A stretch of DNA of 64,000 nt from a bacterium (GTDB lineage Bacteria; Auribacterota; UBA3054), in NCBI GenBank assembly GCA_017557885.1, contig JAFYXV010000005.1, forward strand, positions 1 to 64,000. The letters run 5' to 3'. Both the position numbers and the translations under genes were made by a program. The notes beneath the pieces were generated by a model. That model was given only the letters and a program-made list of their open reading frames with translations, was not told where the DNA came from and did not search any database. Position 1 is the first letter of the stretch. Each line of letters opens with the position of its first letter. This document shows positions 27,966-35,865 of the stretch, in pieces.

Positions 27966-28477
27966 TACTGCTTTTTCGTTTTGATAGTCTTTTTGGCGGC
28001 GGGCTTTTTGGTTTCTTTCTTGGCGGCCGGTTTTCTTCCGGGCTTTTTGGCGGCGGGCTTTTCTTCCTCGGGTTCCTTGTCCTTTTTGGGCGCGGCTTTC
28101 TTGGCCGGGACCAGATCCTCGAAGAAGGTTTCCCTGTTGGCCCAGATCTCCTCGATGTTGTATTCCGCCCTGGCTTCTTCCGTGAAGAGGTGGACTATAA
28201 CGTCGACAAGGTCGACCGCCACCCAGTTGTTGCCGGAGAGCGTTTCGTCCGCGCTGTAGGGCTTGACGCCCATGTTTTTCAGCTCTTTCAGAAGGTTCTG
28301 GCCGGCCGCCTGCATCTGCCTTTCGTTCCTGACGGAACCGACGATGAAGAAGTCCGTGATGGGAGAGAAGCCTCTGACATCATAGATCTTGATGTCGCTG
28401 ACCTGCTTGTCTTCCAAAAGCTTGCGGTAGGTGAAAACGATCTCGGGGAGGTTGGGGTTCTTTGCGGTTTTTGCCAT
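27965..28477 (-). CDS. rsfS: Ribosomal silencing factor RsfS with a histone-H1-like tail
   Basis: 170 aa. Residues about 12-122 form the RsfS/Iojap domain (VSDIKIYDVRG, DFFIVGSVRNERQM, WVAVDLVDVIVHLFTEEAR, YNIEEIW). RsfS binds L14 on the large subunit and blocks subunit joining in slow growth. The last 45 residues are almost entirely Lys, Ala and Pro (AAKKPGRKPAAKK type), like histone H1-like tails, which is not normal for the family and could bind nucleic acid. It starts one nucleotide after the HAD-NadD gene, and a nadD-rsfS order is common in bacteria. Confidence 0.93.
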   Translation of the reverse strand: MAKTAKNPNLPEIVFTYRKLLEDKQVSDIKIYDVRGFSPITDFFIVGSVRNERQMQAAGQNLLKELKNMGVKPYSADETLSGNNWVAVDLVDVIVHLFTEEARAEYNIEEIWANRETFFEDLVPAKKAAPKKDKEPEEEKPAAKKPGRKPAAKKETKKPAAKKTIKTKKQ

Positions 28478-28478
28478 G

Positions 28479-29714
28479 TTATTTTCCTGTATAAAGTTTT
28501 TTCGCTTGGATCAGTTTCCAAACGCTGGAAATAATATCTTTCTTATCTATCTTACCTTCTTTCAGTTTTTGACGCAAAGCCGTGGAAGAAACATCCGTGG
28601 CGGGACCTTTTATCAGAAGGTCCCCCGGCTTTATCTTCGCCGTTTCTCCCTTGCGCTGGTAAACGGCTAGCTTCGCCAGTTTTTTTATTTTTTGGGGTTC
28701 GCGCCAGGTATTGAAACCCAAGTAATTGTCGGAGCCCAAAAGGAAGTAGAGCTCGCAGGGCGCGAATCTTTTTTTCAGCGTTTGCAGCGTTTCCACGGTG
28801 TAGGAAACGCCGCCTCTTTTTAGTTCGCAGCGCTCCAACCTGAAGGCGGGGTCTTTTTTCAGCGCGGCGTTTATTAGCTCGCAGCGGACTTCGTTGTCAG
28901 CGTAGATCCTGCCTTTTTTGTGCGGCGCCTGGTAGGCCGGCACAAAAAGCAGAAGATCGAGTTTCAATTGCTTTTTCGCCCTTCTGGCGATCGCTAGGTG
29001 CGTCTTGTGGACAGGGTCGAAAGAGCCGCCGAAGACGCCGATCTTCAGTTTCGCCCGACGAGGCTTCAGAAGTTTCGCGATGTCACGGGGCTTTTCGGCG
29101 TAGAGTTCCGGCTTGTAGGGCGCGACGTCGCTTTTGTCCCGGAAGCCCCATTTGACCGCCATCACGGGGATACCGGCGTTCCTGGCGGTCTGCATGTCCA
29201 CTTCGGAGTCTCCTACGTAGATCGCTTCCTCAGATTTGGCGTCAAGCAATCTCAGGGCTTCCCAGACCGCGTCAGGAGCGGGCTTCCTACTCCTCCCCTC
29301 CTTGTCGCCCAAGGCGACGTCCCAAAGCGCGGGGAAAAAGCGCTTGGCCAGTTTTCTGACCGCACGCTCGGGTTTGTTGGAAACGATGGCGATCTTGAAG
29401 CCAAGGTCCCTTAGTTTTTTCAGCTCTTCTATGATCCCGGAATAGGGCCTGGTCTTTACGACGGTATGCGCCGCGTAGTAGCGGCGCATATCCGCCAGCA
29501 TTTCCGAATATTCGGGATCGCTCAGGCCCAGTTTGAGCGAACGCTCCACGAGTTTTCCCACGCCGTTGCCAACGTAGCGCCGAGCCTCGCCGAGCGTGAT
29601 AGGAGGCCTATTATGTTTGCTCAGGGCGAAATTGACGGCGGTCTGGAGATCCATTAGGGTGTCAAGAAGCGTCCCGTCAAGATCGAAGACCGCGCATTTG
29701 ATGGTCTTGCCCAT
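28479..29714 (-). CDS. nadD: HAD phosphatase fused to nicotinate-nucleotide adenylyltransferase
   Basis: 411 aa from ATG 29714, overlapping the upstream stop as TGATG; a GTG 9 nt earlier is possible. Residues about 1-215 form a Gph-like HAD hydrolase with all four motifs: DLDGTLLDT, SNK, KPAPD and VGDSEVDMQTA. Residues about 222-411 form NadD, with GGSFDPVH at 229-236 and SSTALRQ near the end. NadD makes nicotinate adenine dinucleotide in NAD synthesis; the HAD half probably removes phosphate from a small metabolite. The fusion is uninterrupted, with only a short linker. Confidence 0.93.
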   Translation of the reverse strand: MGKTIKCAVFDLDGTLLDTLMDLQTAVNFALSKHNRPPITLGEARRYVGNGVGKLVERSLKLGLSDPEYSEMLADMRRYYAAHTVVKTRPYSGIIEELKKLRDLGFKIAIVSNKPERAVRKLAKRFFPALWDVALGDKEGRSRKPAPDAVWEALRLLDAKSEEAIYVGDSEVDMQTARNAGIPVMAVKWGFRDKSDVAPYKPELYAEKPRDIAKLLKPRRAKLKIGVFGGSFDPVHKTHLAIARRAKKQLKLDLLLFVPAYQAPHKKGRIYADNEVRCELINAALKKDPAFRLERCELKRGGVSYTVETLQTLKKRFAPCELYFLLGSDNYLGFNTWREPQKIKKLAKLAVYQRKGETAKIKPGDLLIKGPATDVSSTALRQKLKEGKIDKKDIISSVWKLIQAKKLYTGK

Positions 29715-30679
29715 CAATTCCACCAGAGCGCGCCCTCCATCTTTTGCCTGATCATGTTCCTCTTGAGGAAACCTATGGCGCTCTCCAAGCCTTCCCTGGG
29801 CGTCATAAGACTGTCTTCGTGCTCGATACTAAGGGCGTAGTCGTAGCCCTCCATTCTAAGGGCGCCGAAGATCTGCTTCCACTTTTGCTCAGACATGCCG
29901 TGGCCGACGGTCCTGAAGAGCCAGGCGCGGTCCCTTTCCTTGTCGAAGGGCTTCGTTTCCAATACGCCGGTTCTGTTTGCGACTTCCGGATGCATCTCGG
30001 TGTCCTTGGCATGGAAGAAGTGGATCGCTTTGCCAAGGTAGCGGATGACGGAAACGATGTCCATGCCCTGCCAGATGAGGTGCGAAGGATCAAGGTTTGC
30101 GCCTACTATGTCGCCAACGGCCGCTCTCAGGCGGAGCAGACTGTCGGGATTATAGACGCAGAATCCCGGATGCATTTCAAGGGCGACGTATTTCACACCG
30201 CCGTTTTCCGCGATCTTCGCGGCCTTCTGCCAGTACGGAATCAGAACTTCGTTCCACTGGTAGTCCAGGACTTTCCTATACTCGGTGGGCCAGGTGCAGG
30301 TCACCCAGTTGGGCTGGTCGCCCTTGCCGTCGCCGGGACAGCCGGAGAAGGTCACCAGGTGATCGACGTTAAGCTGCCCGCAGAGCTCGCAGGCCGCCTC
30401 GTAATCCTCTTCGAATTTCGCGGCGATCTCGGGATTAGGGTGCACGCAGTTGCCGTGGACGGAGAGCGCGACCAAATTGATTTGGTGCTTCTCGAAGGTG
30501 TCCAGGAGTTCCTGCCTGGCCTTGGGGTCTTTCACGAGCTTCTTCGCGTCCGCGTGCGCCGTGCCGGGGTATCCTCCGACGCCCAGCTCCAGGGCCTCGA
30601 CGCCCAATCCCTTCAGATACGCAAGGGCGGCGTCCAGGCTCATGTCGCTCAACGCGGGGCTGAATACGCAAAGCTGCAT
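29714..30679 (-). CDS. Sugar phosphate isomerase/epimerase (AP-endonuclease-2-like TIM barrel)
   Basis: 321 aa with the xylose-isomerase-like fold. Likely metal ligands are the Glu of ALEMHPG, the Asp and His of NLDPSHL, the His of HFFHAKD and the Glu of SIEHEDS. These enzymes isomerise or epimerise sugars or keto-sugars. It lies downstream of two Gfo/Idh/MocA dehydrogenases and ThuA on the same strand, consistent with a shared sugar-oxidation route, and overlaps the start of the HAD-NadD gene. Confidence 0.88.
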   Translation of the reverse strand: MQLCVFSPALSDMSLDAALAYLKGLGVEALELGVGGYPGTAHADAKKLVKDPKARQELLDTFEKHQINLVALSVHGNCVHPNPEIAAKFEEDYEAACELCGQLNVDHLVTFSGCPGDGKGDQPNWVTCTWPTEYRKVLDYQWNEVLIPYWQKAAKIAENGGVKYVALEMHPGFCVYNPDSLLRLRAAVGDIVGANLDPSHLIWQGMDIVSVIRYLGKAIHFFHAKDTEMHPEVANRTGVLETKPFDKERDRAWLFRTVGHGMSEQKWKQIFGALRMEGYDYALSIEHEDSLMTPREGLESAIGFLKRNMIRQKMEGALWWN

Positions 30680-30688
30680 AATGTCTCC

Positions 30689-31789
30689 TTATTTCTTGGT
30701 GGCTTTCTGCTTCTTGAAGTAATAGGGTTTGCCGGTCTTGGCGGATTCGTAGATGCCTTCCAGGATCTGCGTGACGACATAGGCCTGCTCGGCCTTGACA
30801 ACGAGTTCGCCCTTGCCGAGGACGGCCTGCGTGAAGACGCGGGCTTCCCTGTCTTCGGAAGTCTCGGAGTGACCGTCGTAGAAAGCGACGCCGCTGGCTT
30901 TGAGGTCGGGTTTAAGGACGTAGCGGGCGTTGTTCTTGATGCCGTTGATCCTAAGCCCGTCCTTCATGTCGGCGCCGGCTAGGGTGCCGCTGAATTCCGT
31001 ACAGGCTTCGCCGGTATTGAGCGTGTTGAGAGCCCAGCTGGATTCCACGATGATGGTGGCGCCGTTTCTCATGACGACGAAACCGAAGGCGCTGTCTTCC
31101 ACGGTGAATTTTTTGGGATCCCAGTCGCCCCAGGCGTTGCCCTGGTCGGTCTGCTTGTTGAGCTTGTGGTACGTCGTGCCGACGGCGTAGGCGGGCTCGT
31201 AGTTGTTCAGCATGTAGAGCGTCAGGTCGAGAGTATGCGTGGCGATGTCGATAAGGGGACCGCCGCCCTGCTGCTTCTCATCAAGGAAGACGCCCCAGGT
31301 GGGGACGGCTCTGCGCCTTATTGCCTGGGCCTTGGCGTAGTAGATGTCGCCGAAGGTGCCCTTCTCACATTCCTTCTTCAAAAAGATGGCCTGAGGGGTG
31401 TAGCGGCTCTGATAGCCGATTGTGAGGATGCGTTTATATTTCTTGGCGGCGTCCAGCATTTTCTTCGCTTCCTTGCTGTTGATAGCCATGGGCTTTTCGC
31501 ACATGACGTGCTTGCCGGCTTTCATGGCGTCCACGGAAATGAAGCTGTGGGCGAGGTTCGGAGTCAGGACCAGGACCGCTTCTATTGACTTGTCTTTCAG
31601 AAGTTCCTTGTAATCCTTGTAAACTTTTGCGCCGGGAACGCCGTATTCCTTGGCGGCCTTTTCCGCTCTTTCCACGATGATGTCGCAGAAAGCGACCAAC
31701 TCAGAATCAGGGTTGTGCTTGTGGGCCGGAAGGTGCTTGCCGTTGGCAATGCCGCCGCAGCCGATGACGCCGATGCGAACTTTTTTCAT
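30689..31789 (-). CDS. Gfo/Idh/MocA-family NAD(P)-dependent oxidoreductase (second copy)
   Basis: 366 aa, Rossmann fold with IGVIGCGGIANGKHLPAH at the N-terminus, then the family CEKPMAIN motif (Lys-Pro catalytic pair) and a C-terminal alpha/beta domain with DIATHTLDL. These enzymes oxidise or reduce sugars, inositols or glycosides. The C-terminal tail is basic. It begins 34 nt after the ThuA gene and ends 9 nt before the sugar isomerase. Confidence 0.92.
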   Translation of the reverse strand: MKKVRIGVIGCGGIANGKHLPAHKHNPDSELVAFCDIIVERAEKAAKEYGVPGAKVYKDYKELLKDKSIEAVLVLTPNLAHSFISVDAMKAGKHVMCEKPMAINSKEAKKMLDAAKKYKRILTIGYQSRYTPQAIFLKKECEKGTFGDIYYAKAQAIRRRAVPTWGVFLDEKQQGGGPLIDIATHTLDLTLYMLNNYEPAYAVGTTYHKLNKQTDQGNAWGDWDPKKFTVEDSAFGFVVMRNGATIIVESSWALNTLNTGEACTEFSGTLAGADMKDGLRINGIKNNARYVLKPDLKASGVAFYDGHSETSEDREARVFTQAVLGKGELVVKAEQAYVVTQILEGIYESAKTGKPYYFKKQKATKK

Positions 31790-31823
31790 TTTTATCTCCT
31801 TAAGTTTGGGATGTTATTTTTGA

Positions 31824-32555
31824 TTACTTTTCTTCGATGGGTTCCAGAGGCTTGACGTTGGGACAATCGATCTCACTAAGCCACTTGTCGGGCTTCACGA
31901 ATTCGGCGATGTTAGAGAGAAGTTTCTGGATCTTGGGATCCTGATAGATCGGATAAGTCTCGTGTCCGGGCTGGAAGTAAATGATCTTCCCGTAGTAGCG
32001 CTTGAAGAAAGCGATGGATCTAAAGACTTCTCCTCCCTGGAACCAGCCGATGCCGAGAAGCCTGTCGGGCTGCGGGATGCCGAAAGGTTCGCCGTACATT
32101 TCTTCATGCGGCAGCTCGAGGTATTCGCCCTCCAGGCCTTCGAAGATCTGATGATTGGGCTCCACGAACCAGAGTCTTTCCTTTTCGGCCACTTCCCTCC
32201 ATTTGAGCGTGCAGGGGCCGCCCACCAAAGCGCGGAAGGGCTTGGCAAGGTGCGCGGAATGCAAAAAGACGACGCCCATGCCTTTCCAAACGCGGCGCAC
32301 GATCTTTTTGACGAGCTCGTCGCTAACGTTGCCGTGATAGCAATGCCCCCACCAGAAGAGCACGTCGGTGGATTCCAATATCTCGTCCGTCAGCTGCTTT
32401 CCGTCGTCGCCTTCATTTTGCAGAACGAGCGTCGTTTTGTTGCCGGCTTTTTCCAAAAAGGCGGCGATGGTCTCGCCCATGCCGATGGGGTAGGCTTCCT
32501 TTACCCTGCCTTCGCGCATCTGCTTGTAGTTTTCGCACCAGACCGTGATGTTCAT
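31824..32555 (-). CDS. ThuA-like (trehalose utilization) protein
   Basis: 243 aa of the ThuA/class I glutamine amidotransferase-like fold: ADVLFWWGH-type strand (DVLFWWGHCYHGNVSDE), GMGVVFLHSAH, EPNHQIFEGL and a late YFQPGHETYP. ThuA proteins take part in utilisation of trehalose and related disaccharides through 3-keto derivatives. Flanked by two Gfo/Idh/MocA dehydrogenases (ThuB belongs to this class), so a ThuA/ThuB-like pathway is likely. Confidence 0.88.
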   Translation of the reverse strand: MNITVWCENYKQMREGRVKEAYPIGMGETIAAFLEKAGNKTTLVLQNEGDDGKQLTDEILESTDVLFWWGHCYHGNVSDELVKKIVRRVWKGMGVVFLHSAHLAKPFRALVGGPCTLKWREVAEKERLWFVEPNHQIFEGLEGEYLELPHEEMYGEPFGIPQPDRLLGIGWFQGGEVFRSIAFFKRYYGKIIYFQPGHETYPIYQDPKIQKLLSNIAEFVKPDKWLSEIDCPNVKPLEPIEEK

Positions 32556-32577
32556 AATTTCCCCCGAAAAGTTTGTG

Positions 32578-33630
32578 TTAAAAATCTATCTCGATCACTT
32601 TGTTTTCCGCGGCGGATTTGGCGGCCGCAGTCATGATCTTAAGTACGCGCAGGACTTCCCAGTTCTTGACATAAGGATCCTCTTCCTTTCTCATCGCCTT
32701 GATGAAATGCTTGTAGAAAGCGAAGGGCTCGGGCTTCACGATTTCTAAGGGCAGCGTCTCCACGGTGTCGTGGGGACGGTACGCCATCGTCTTGGTGAAG
32801 CCGTTGCCGGCCTTGATGCCGGTTATTTCCCTGGGTTTTTCCGTGTAGATGGGCCTGACCATCTTGCCGTTAAGGTCCCAGTCCTCCACTACCGCCGTGC
32901 CGTCGTGGCCGTAGACCACCCAGCGGGGAAGCGGCGTGAAGCAGTTGGTGTCAACGACGACTTCGACGCATTTGTTGCCGCTGAAAACCATCTCGAGCTT
33001 GAAGGCGTCGTCGCAGTCGTAGCCCGCTTCGTAAGAGTACTGGCAGTAAAGGTGCAGAAGCTTTTCCTTCATCATGAACATGATTTGGTCGATCATATGC
33101 ACGCCCCAGTCCAGCATCATGCCGCCGCCTTTGATTTTCTCGCATCTCCAGCCGCCGGGCACGCCGTTGGCGCCCTGGACTCTCGATTCTATGCGGCCGA
33201 TGGGACCCAAAAGATTCTTCTCGTAAATGTTTTTCACGATCAGGTAGTCTTCGTCCCAGCGCCTGTTCTGATGCACCATGAGAAGCGTTCCGCATTCGTC
33301 GGCGGTCTCCGCCATGTCCTCGAAAAGACTGGGATTGATGGCGGCGGGCTTTTCGCAGATGACGTGCTTGCCCGCTTTGGCGCAGGCTTTGGCGTAGAAG
33401 GGATGCCAGTCGTTGGGCGTCGCGATAAGGACCGCTTCCAATTCCGGATCCGAGAGCATTTCCTCGTAAGTCTTGTAAACGTACAGTCCGTTTTCAATTG
33501 CTCTCTTCTGGCTCTTGGGGTCGATGTCGTAGATGCCCTTCGCTTCGATTATCCCGCTTTTGGCCATATGTTTGACATGGTATCCGCCCATGCCGCCGTA
33601 ACCGATGACGCCGATCTTAACCGTGCTCAT
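32578..33630 (-). CDS. Gfo/Idh/MocA-family oxidoreductase (first copy)
   Basis: 350 aa with IGVIGYGGMGGYHVKHM (NAD-binding), CEKPAAINP (catalytic Lys) and DWGVHMIDQIMF. It is distinct from the second copy 800 nt downstream, which suggests consecutive or complementary redox steps on a sugar. The start has AAGGAG upstream in a purine-rich (minus strand) 70-nt spacer after htpX. Confidence 0.92.
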   Translation of the reverse strand: MSTVKIGVIGYGGMGGYHVKHMAKSGIIEAKGIYDIDPKSQKRAIENGLYVYKTYEEMLSDPELEAVLIATPNDWHPFYAKACAKAGKHVICEKPAAINPSLFEDMAETADECGTLLMVHQNRRWDEDYLIVKNIYEKNLLGPIGRIESRVQGANGVPGGWRCEKIKGGGMMLDWGVHMIDQIMFMMKEKLLHLYCQYSYEAGYDCDDAFKLEMVFSGNKCVEVVVDTNCFTPLPRWVVYGHDGTAVVEDWDLNGKMVRPIYTEKPREITGIKAGNGFTKTMAYRPHDTVETLPLEIVKPEPFAFYKHFIKAMRKEEDPYVKNWEVLRVLKIMTAAAKSAAENKVIEIDF

Positions 33631-33700
33631 AGTCTTTTAATTTTTTCTCCTTGCTTTTTGGTTTTTTATTATTGTTTATATTTTATTATTTTTTTCTTTT

Positions 33701-34615
33701 CTAGCTCATTGCGCGAAGCCGCGCCACTCTTTTCTCGATAGGCGGATGGGTGGAGAAAAGCGAATCGGCGCTGAAAAAGGATTTTTTGAAAGGCTCCGCG
33801 ATATAAAGCGCCCTGGTGGCGCCGGAGGCGCCTTTCACCTCGCCGGGATCCCCGGCTATCTTTTCCAAAGCCCTGGCCAGGCCTTCGGGATTCCTGGTGA
33901 GGGAGACGGCGCCGGCGTCCGCCAGATACTCCCTTTCCCGGGAGATGGCCAGCTGCACGATGGTGGAAAGAATAGGCGCGAAGATCATCAGCGCCAGGGC
34001 CAGGATTATGACGAGCCCCTGGCCACCGCCCTTCCTGGAGGAGGACTTTCTGCTTCCCCCGAAGATCATGAAGCGCCAGGCGAAGCGGGCGATCATGGCC
34101 ACCGCGCCCACCAAAACGCAGACCAGGGTGGAGAAAAGAATGTCGTAATGCCTGATGTGGGACAGCTCGTGGGCGATGACGCCCTGCAGCTCGTCGCGGT
34201 TCAGCTTTTGCAGAAGCCCTCTGGTGACCGCCACCGCGCTGTCCTTGGGATTCCTTCCGGTGGCGAAGGCGTTGGGCGCCGCTTCCTCCATGATGTAAAC
34301 CTTAGGCATGGGGAGTCCGCCGGCGATGGTCATTTCTTCCACCACGTTGTAAAGCTGTTTCTCAACTCTGGGATCCGCCTCTTTGGCTCCGCTCAAAGCC
34401 ATGATGGCCGCGCTTCCCTGGAAATATCCGAAGAGAATGTAAACCGCAACGAAGATAAGGGAAAGGAACACTATGAAGCCCTGCTCCTCGGGAGGGAAGA
34501 ATGCGGAAAGCGCCAGGCAGAAAGCCGTCAGTAGGATCGCCAGAAGCGCGACGAAGAAAACGGATTTCCGCTTGTTGGCCGCGATGCAGTCGTGGATGCT
34601 TTTTCTTTCCGCCAT
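33701..34615 (-). CDS. htpX: HtpX-like M48 family membrane metalloprotease
   Basis: 304 aa. The zinc site is HELSH in VIAHELSHIRHYD with a downstream Glu in EREYLADAG. Helices at about 21-40, 46-64, 160-180 and 200-220 place it in the inner membrane. HtpX degrades misfolded membrane proteins. It follows lemA by 13 nt; LemA-HtpX pairs are common. Confidence 0.94.
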   Translation of the reverse strand: MAERKSIHDCIAANKRKSVFFVALLAILLTAFCLALSAFFPPEEQGFIVFLSLIFVAVYILFGYFQGSAAIMALSGAKEADPRVEKQLYNVVEEMTIAGGLPMPKVYIMEEAAPNAFATGRNPKDSAVAVTRGLLQKLNRDELQGVIAHELSHIRHYDILFSTLVCVLVGAVAMIARFAWRFMIFGGSRKSSSRKGGGQGLVIILALALMIFAPILSTIVQLAISREREYLADAGAVSLTRNPEGLARALEKIAGDPGEVKGASGATRALYIAEPFKKSFFSADSLFSTHPPIEKRVARLRAMS

Positions 34616-34628
34616 TTACAGCACCGTG

Positions 34629-35171
34629 TCAGAACTTCACTTCCGGAGCGGCCTGCTCCGCTTCCGAAACTTGGAAGCATTCGTAGGGCTTGAAAGAAAA
34701 AAGCTTCGCGATGATCACGCTGGGAAAACTTTCGCAGCGGGTGTTGAAAGAAAGAATGCTGTCGTTGTAATGCTGTCTGGCGAAAGCCACTTTGTTTTCC
34801 GTGGACGTCAGCTCTTCCTGCAGCGAGAGCATGTTGGCGTTGGCTTTCAGTTCCGGGTATCTTTCCACCACCGCCAGAAGCCCGTGCAGCGAGCTTGTCA
34901 GTTTGTTTTCCGCGGCGACGGAATCGCGGACATCCTTGGCGTTCAAAGCCTGGTTGCGCGCCTCTATGACTTTTTCCAGCGTCTCTTTCTCATACTGCAT
35001 GTAGCCTTTGACGCACTCCACCAGATTGGGGATCAGTTCATGGCGCCTTTTAAGCTGCACGGAGATCTGGCCCCAGGCGTTTTTGATCTCGTTTGCCCCG
35101 CGGATAAAAGCGTTGTAGGTCGCGATGATCCAGAAGGCCAAGACCGCCAGCACGATAATAGTTATAAGCAT
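34629..35171 (-). CDS. lemA: LemA family protein
   Basis: 180 aa: one N-terminal transmembrane helix (about 2-19), then a long helical bundle with the family segments YNAFIRGANEIKNAWGQI, QLKRRHELIPNLVECVKGY and FARQHYND. Function is poorly understood; it is often co-operonic with HtpX. It is the first minus-strand gene left of the origin region. Confidence 0.94.
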   Translation of the reverse strand: MLITIIVLAVLAFWIIATYNAFIRGANEIKNAWGQISVQLKRRHELIPNLVECVKGYMQYEKETLEKVIEARNQALNAKDVRDSVAAENKLTSSLHGLLAVVERYPELKANANMLSLQEELTSTENKVAFARQHYNDSILSFNTRCESFPSVIIAKLFSFKPYECFQVSEAEQAAPEVKF

Positions 35172-35865
35172 AGTCGTCCTTGTTTTTTATTTCTTAAATT
35201 TCTTATTTATTGTAGCAAATCCGAGCAGAGTTAAAAAGCCCGCCCGGGCTTTGATTTTCCGCAAACTTTTCGCTTCATTTTCAAGGGCGCTCCGCCAATT
35301 TTGAAAGCCGAGCGCTCCGCGGTTTCGTTTTCGCCTTCTTCCCGCGGCCGGCAAAAGTGAATAATTGGTTTTTTCCACATTCTTATCAACAGGTTGCTAA
35401 CAAGTTATCCACATAATGTATGTCTTCCTTCTTCCGACATTTGCCCAAGCTTTCGAAGGCGGCGCAAAAGTCCTTCCGGACGGGCCCGGCAGCCTTGGGC
35501 CGGCGCTTTTTTCGGCGCTTTTTTCGCTTTGCTCAAATTAGCGGTTTGCAAATATTTATATTTTAGCTCTCCGCCTCTCTTGCTTTTCTCGGTCCGGTTT
35601 GGTAGAGTGTTATCCGTGCCTTTTATCAACCCTAGGAAAGAGTCTTCTTTCGGCTGAGATATTAACAGCCTTTTGAAACTTTTCCAAAAAACCGTCTTTA
35701 CAAACGGGGAGGATTTTGATAAAGTGGTGCCGTTCTTTTTTGTGAAAAAAGCAAAAGAGGACCCAGAAAGAGCATGGTGCTCTCTTTGGTGTGTGTGACC
35801 ATAAAACAGATATTATCGCTTCCCTTCGGGGGATCGTTATAACTTTATTCGTGTAAGGTTTTTTT
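35172..35865. other. Intergenic region upstream of dnaA with DnaA boxes: origin half A and dnaA leader
   Basis: This 694-nt gap separates divergent lemA and dnaA. A tight cluster of DnaA-box-like 9-mers lies at 35371 (TTTTCCACA), 35383 (TTATCAACA) and 35405 (TTATCCACA, exact consensus), with weaker ones at 35610 (TTATCCGTG) and 35623 (TTATCAACC). A GC hairpin with arms AAAGCCCG/CGGGCTTT is at 35234-35253. The dnaA leader contains hairpins near 35770-35784 and 35821-35834. No gene is supported here. Confidence 0.6.
35697..35725 (+). promoter_or_regulatory. Candidate dnaA promoter
   Basis: -35 TTTACA (35697-35702), 17-nt spacer, -10 TAAAGT (35720-35725) with extended TGA. It would give a leader of about 130 nt before the dnaA GTG. 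By eye only. Confidence 0.5.

Noticed and set aside
35430-35660. A structured RNA gene (such as 6S or SRP RNA) upstream of dnaA
   Set aside because: GC-rich stretches form only short, poorly supported stems and no conserved RNA signature was recognised.
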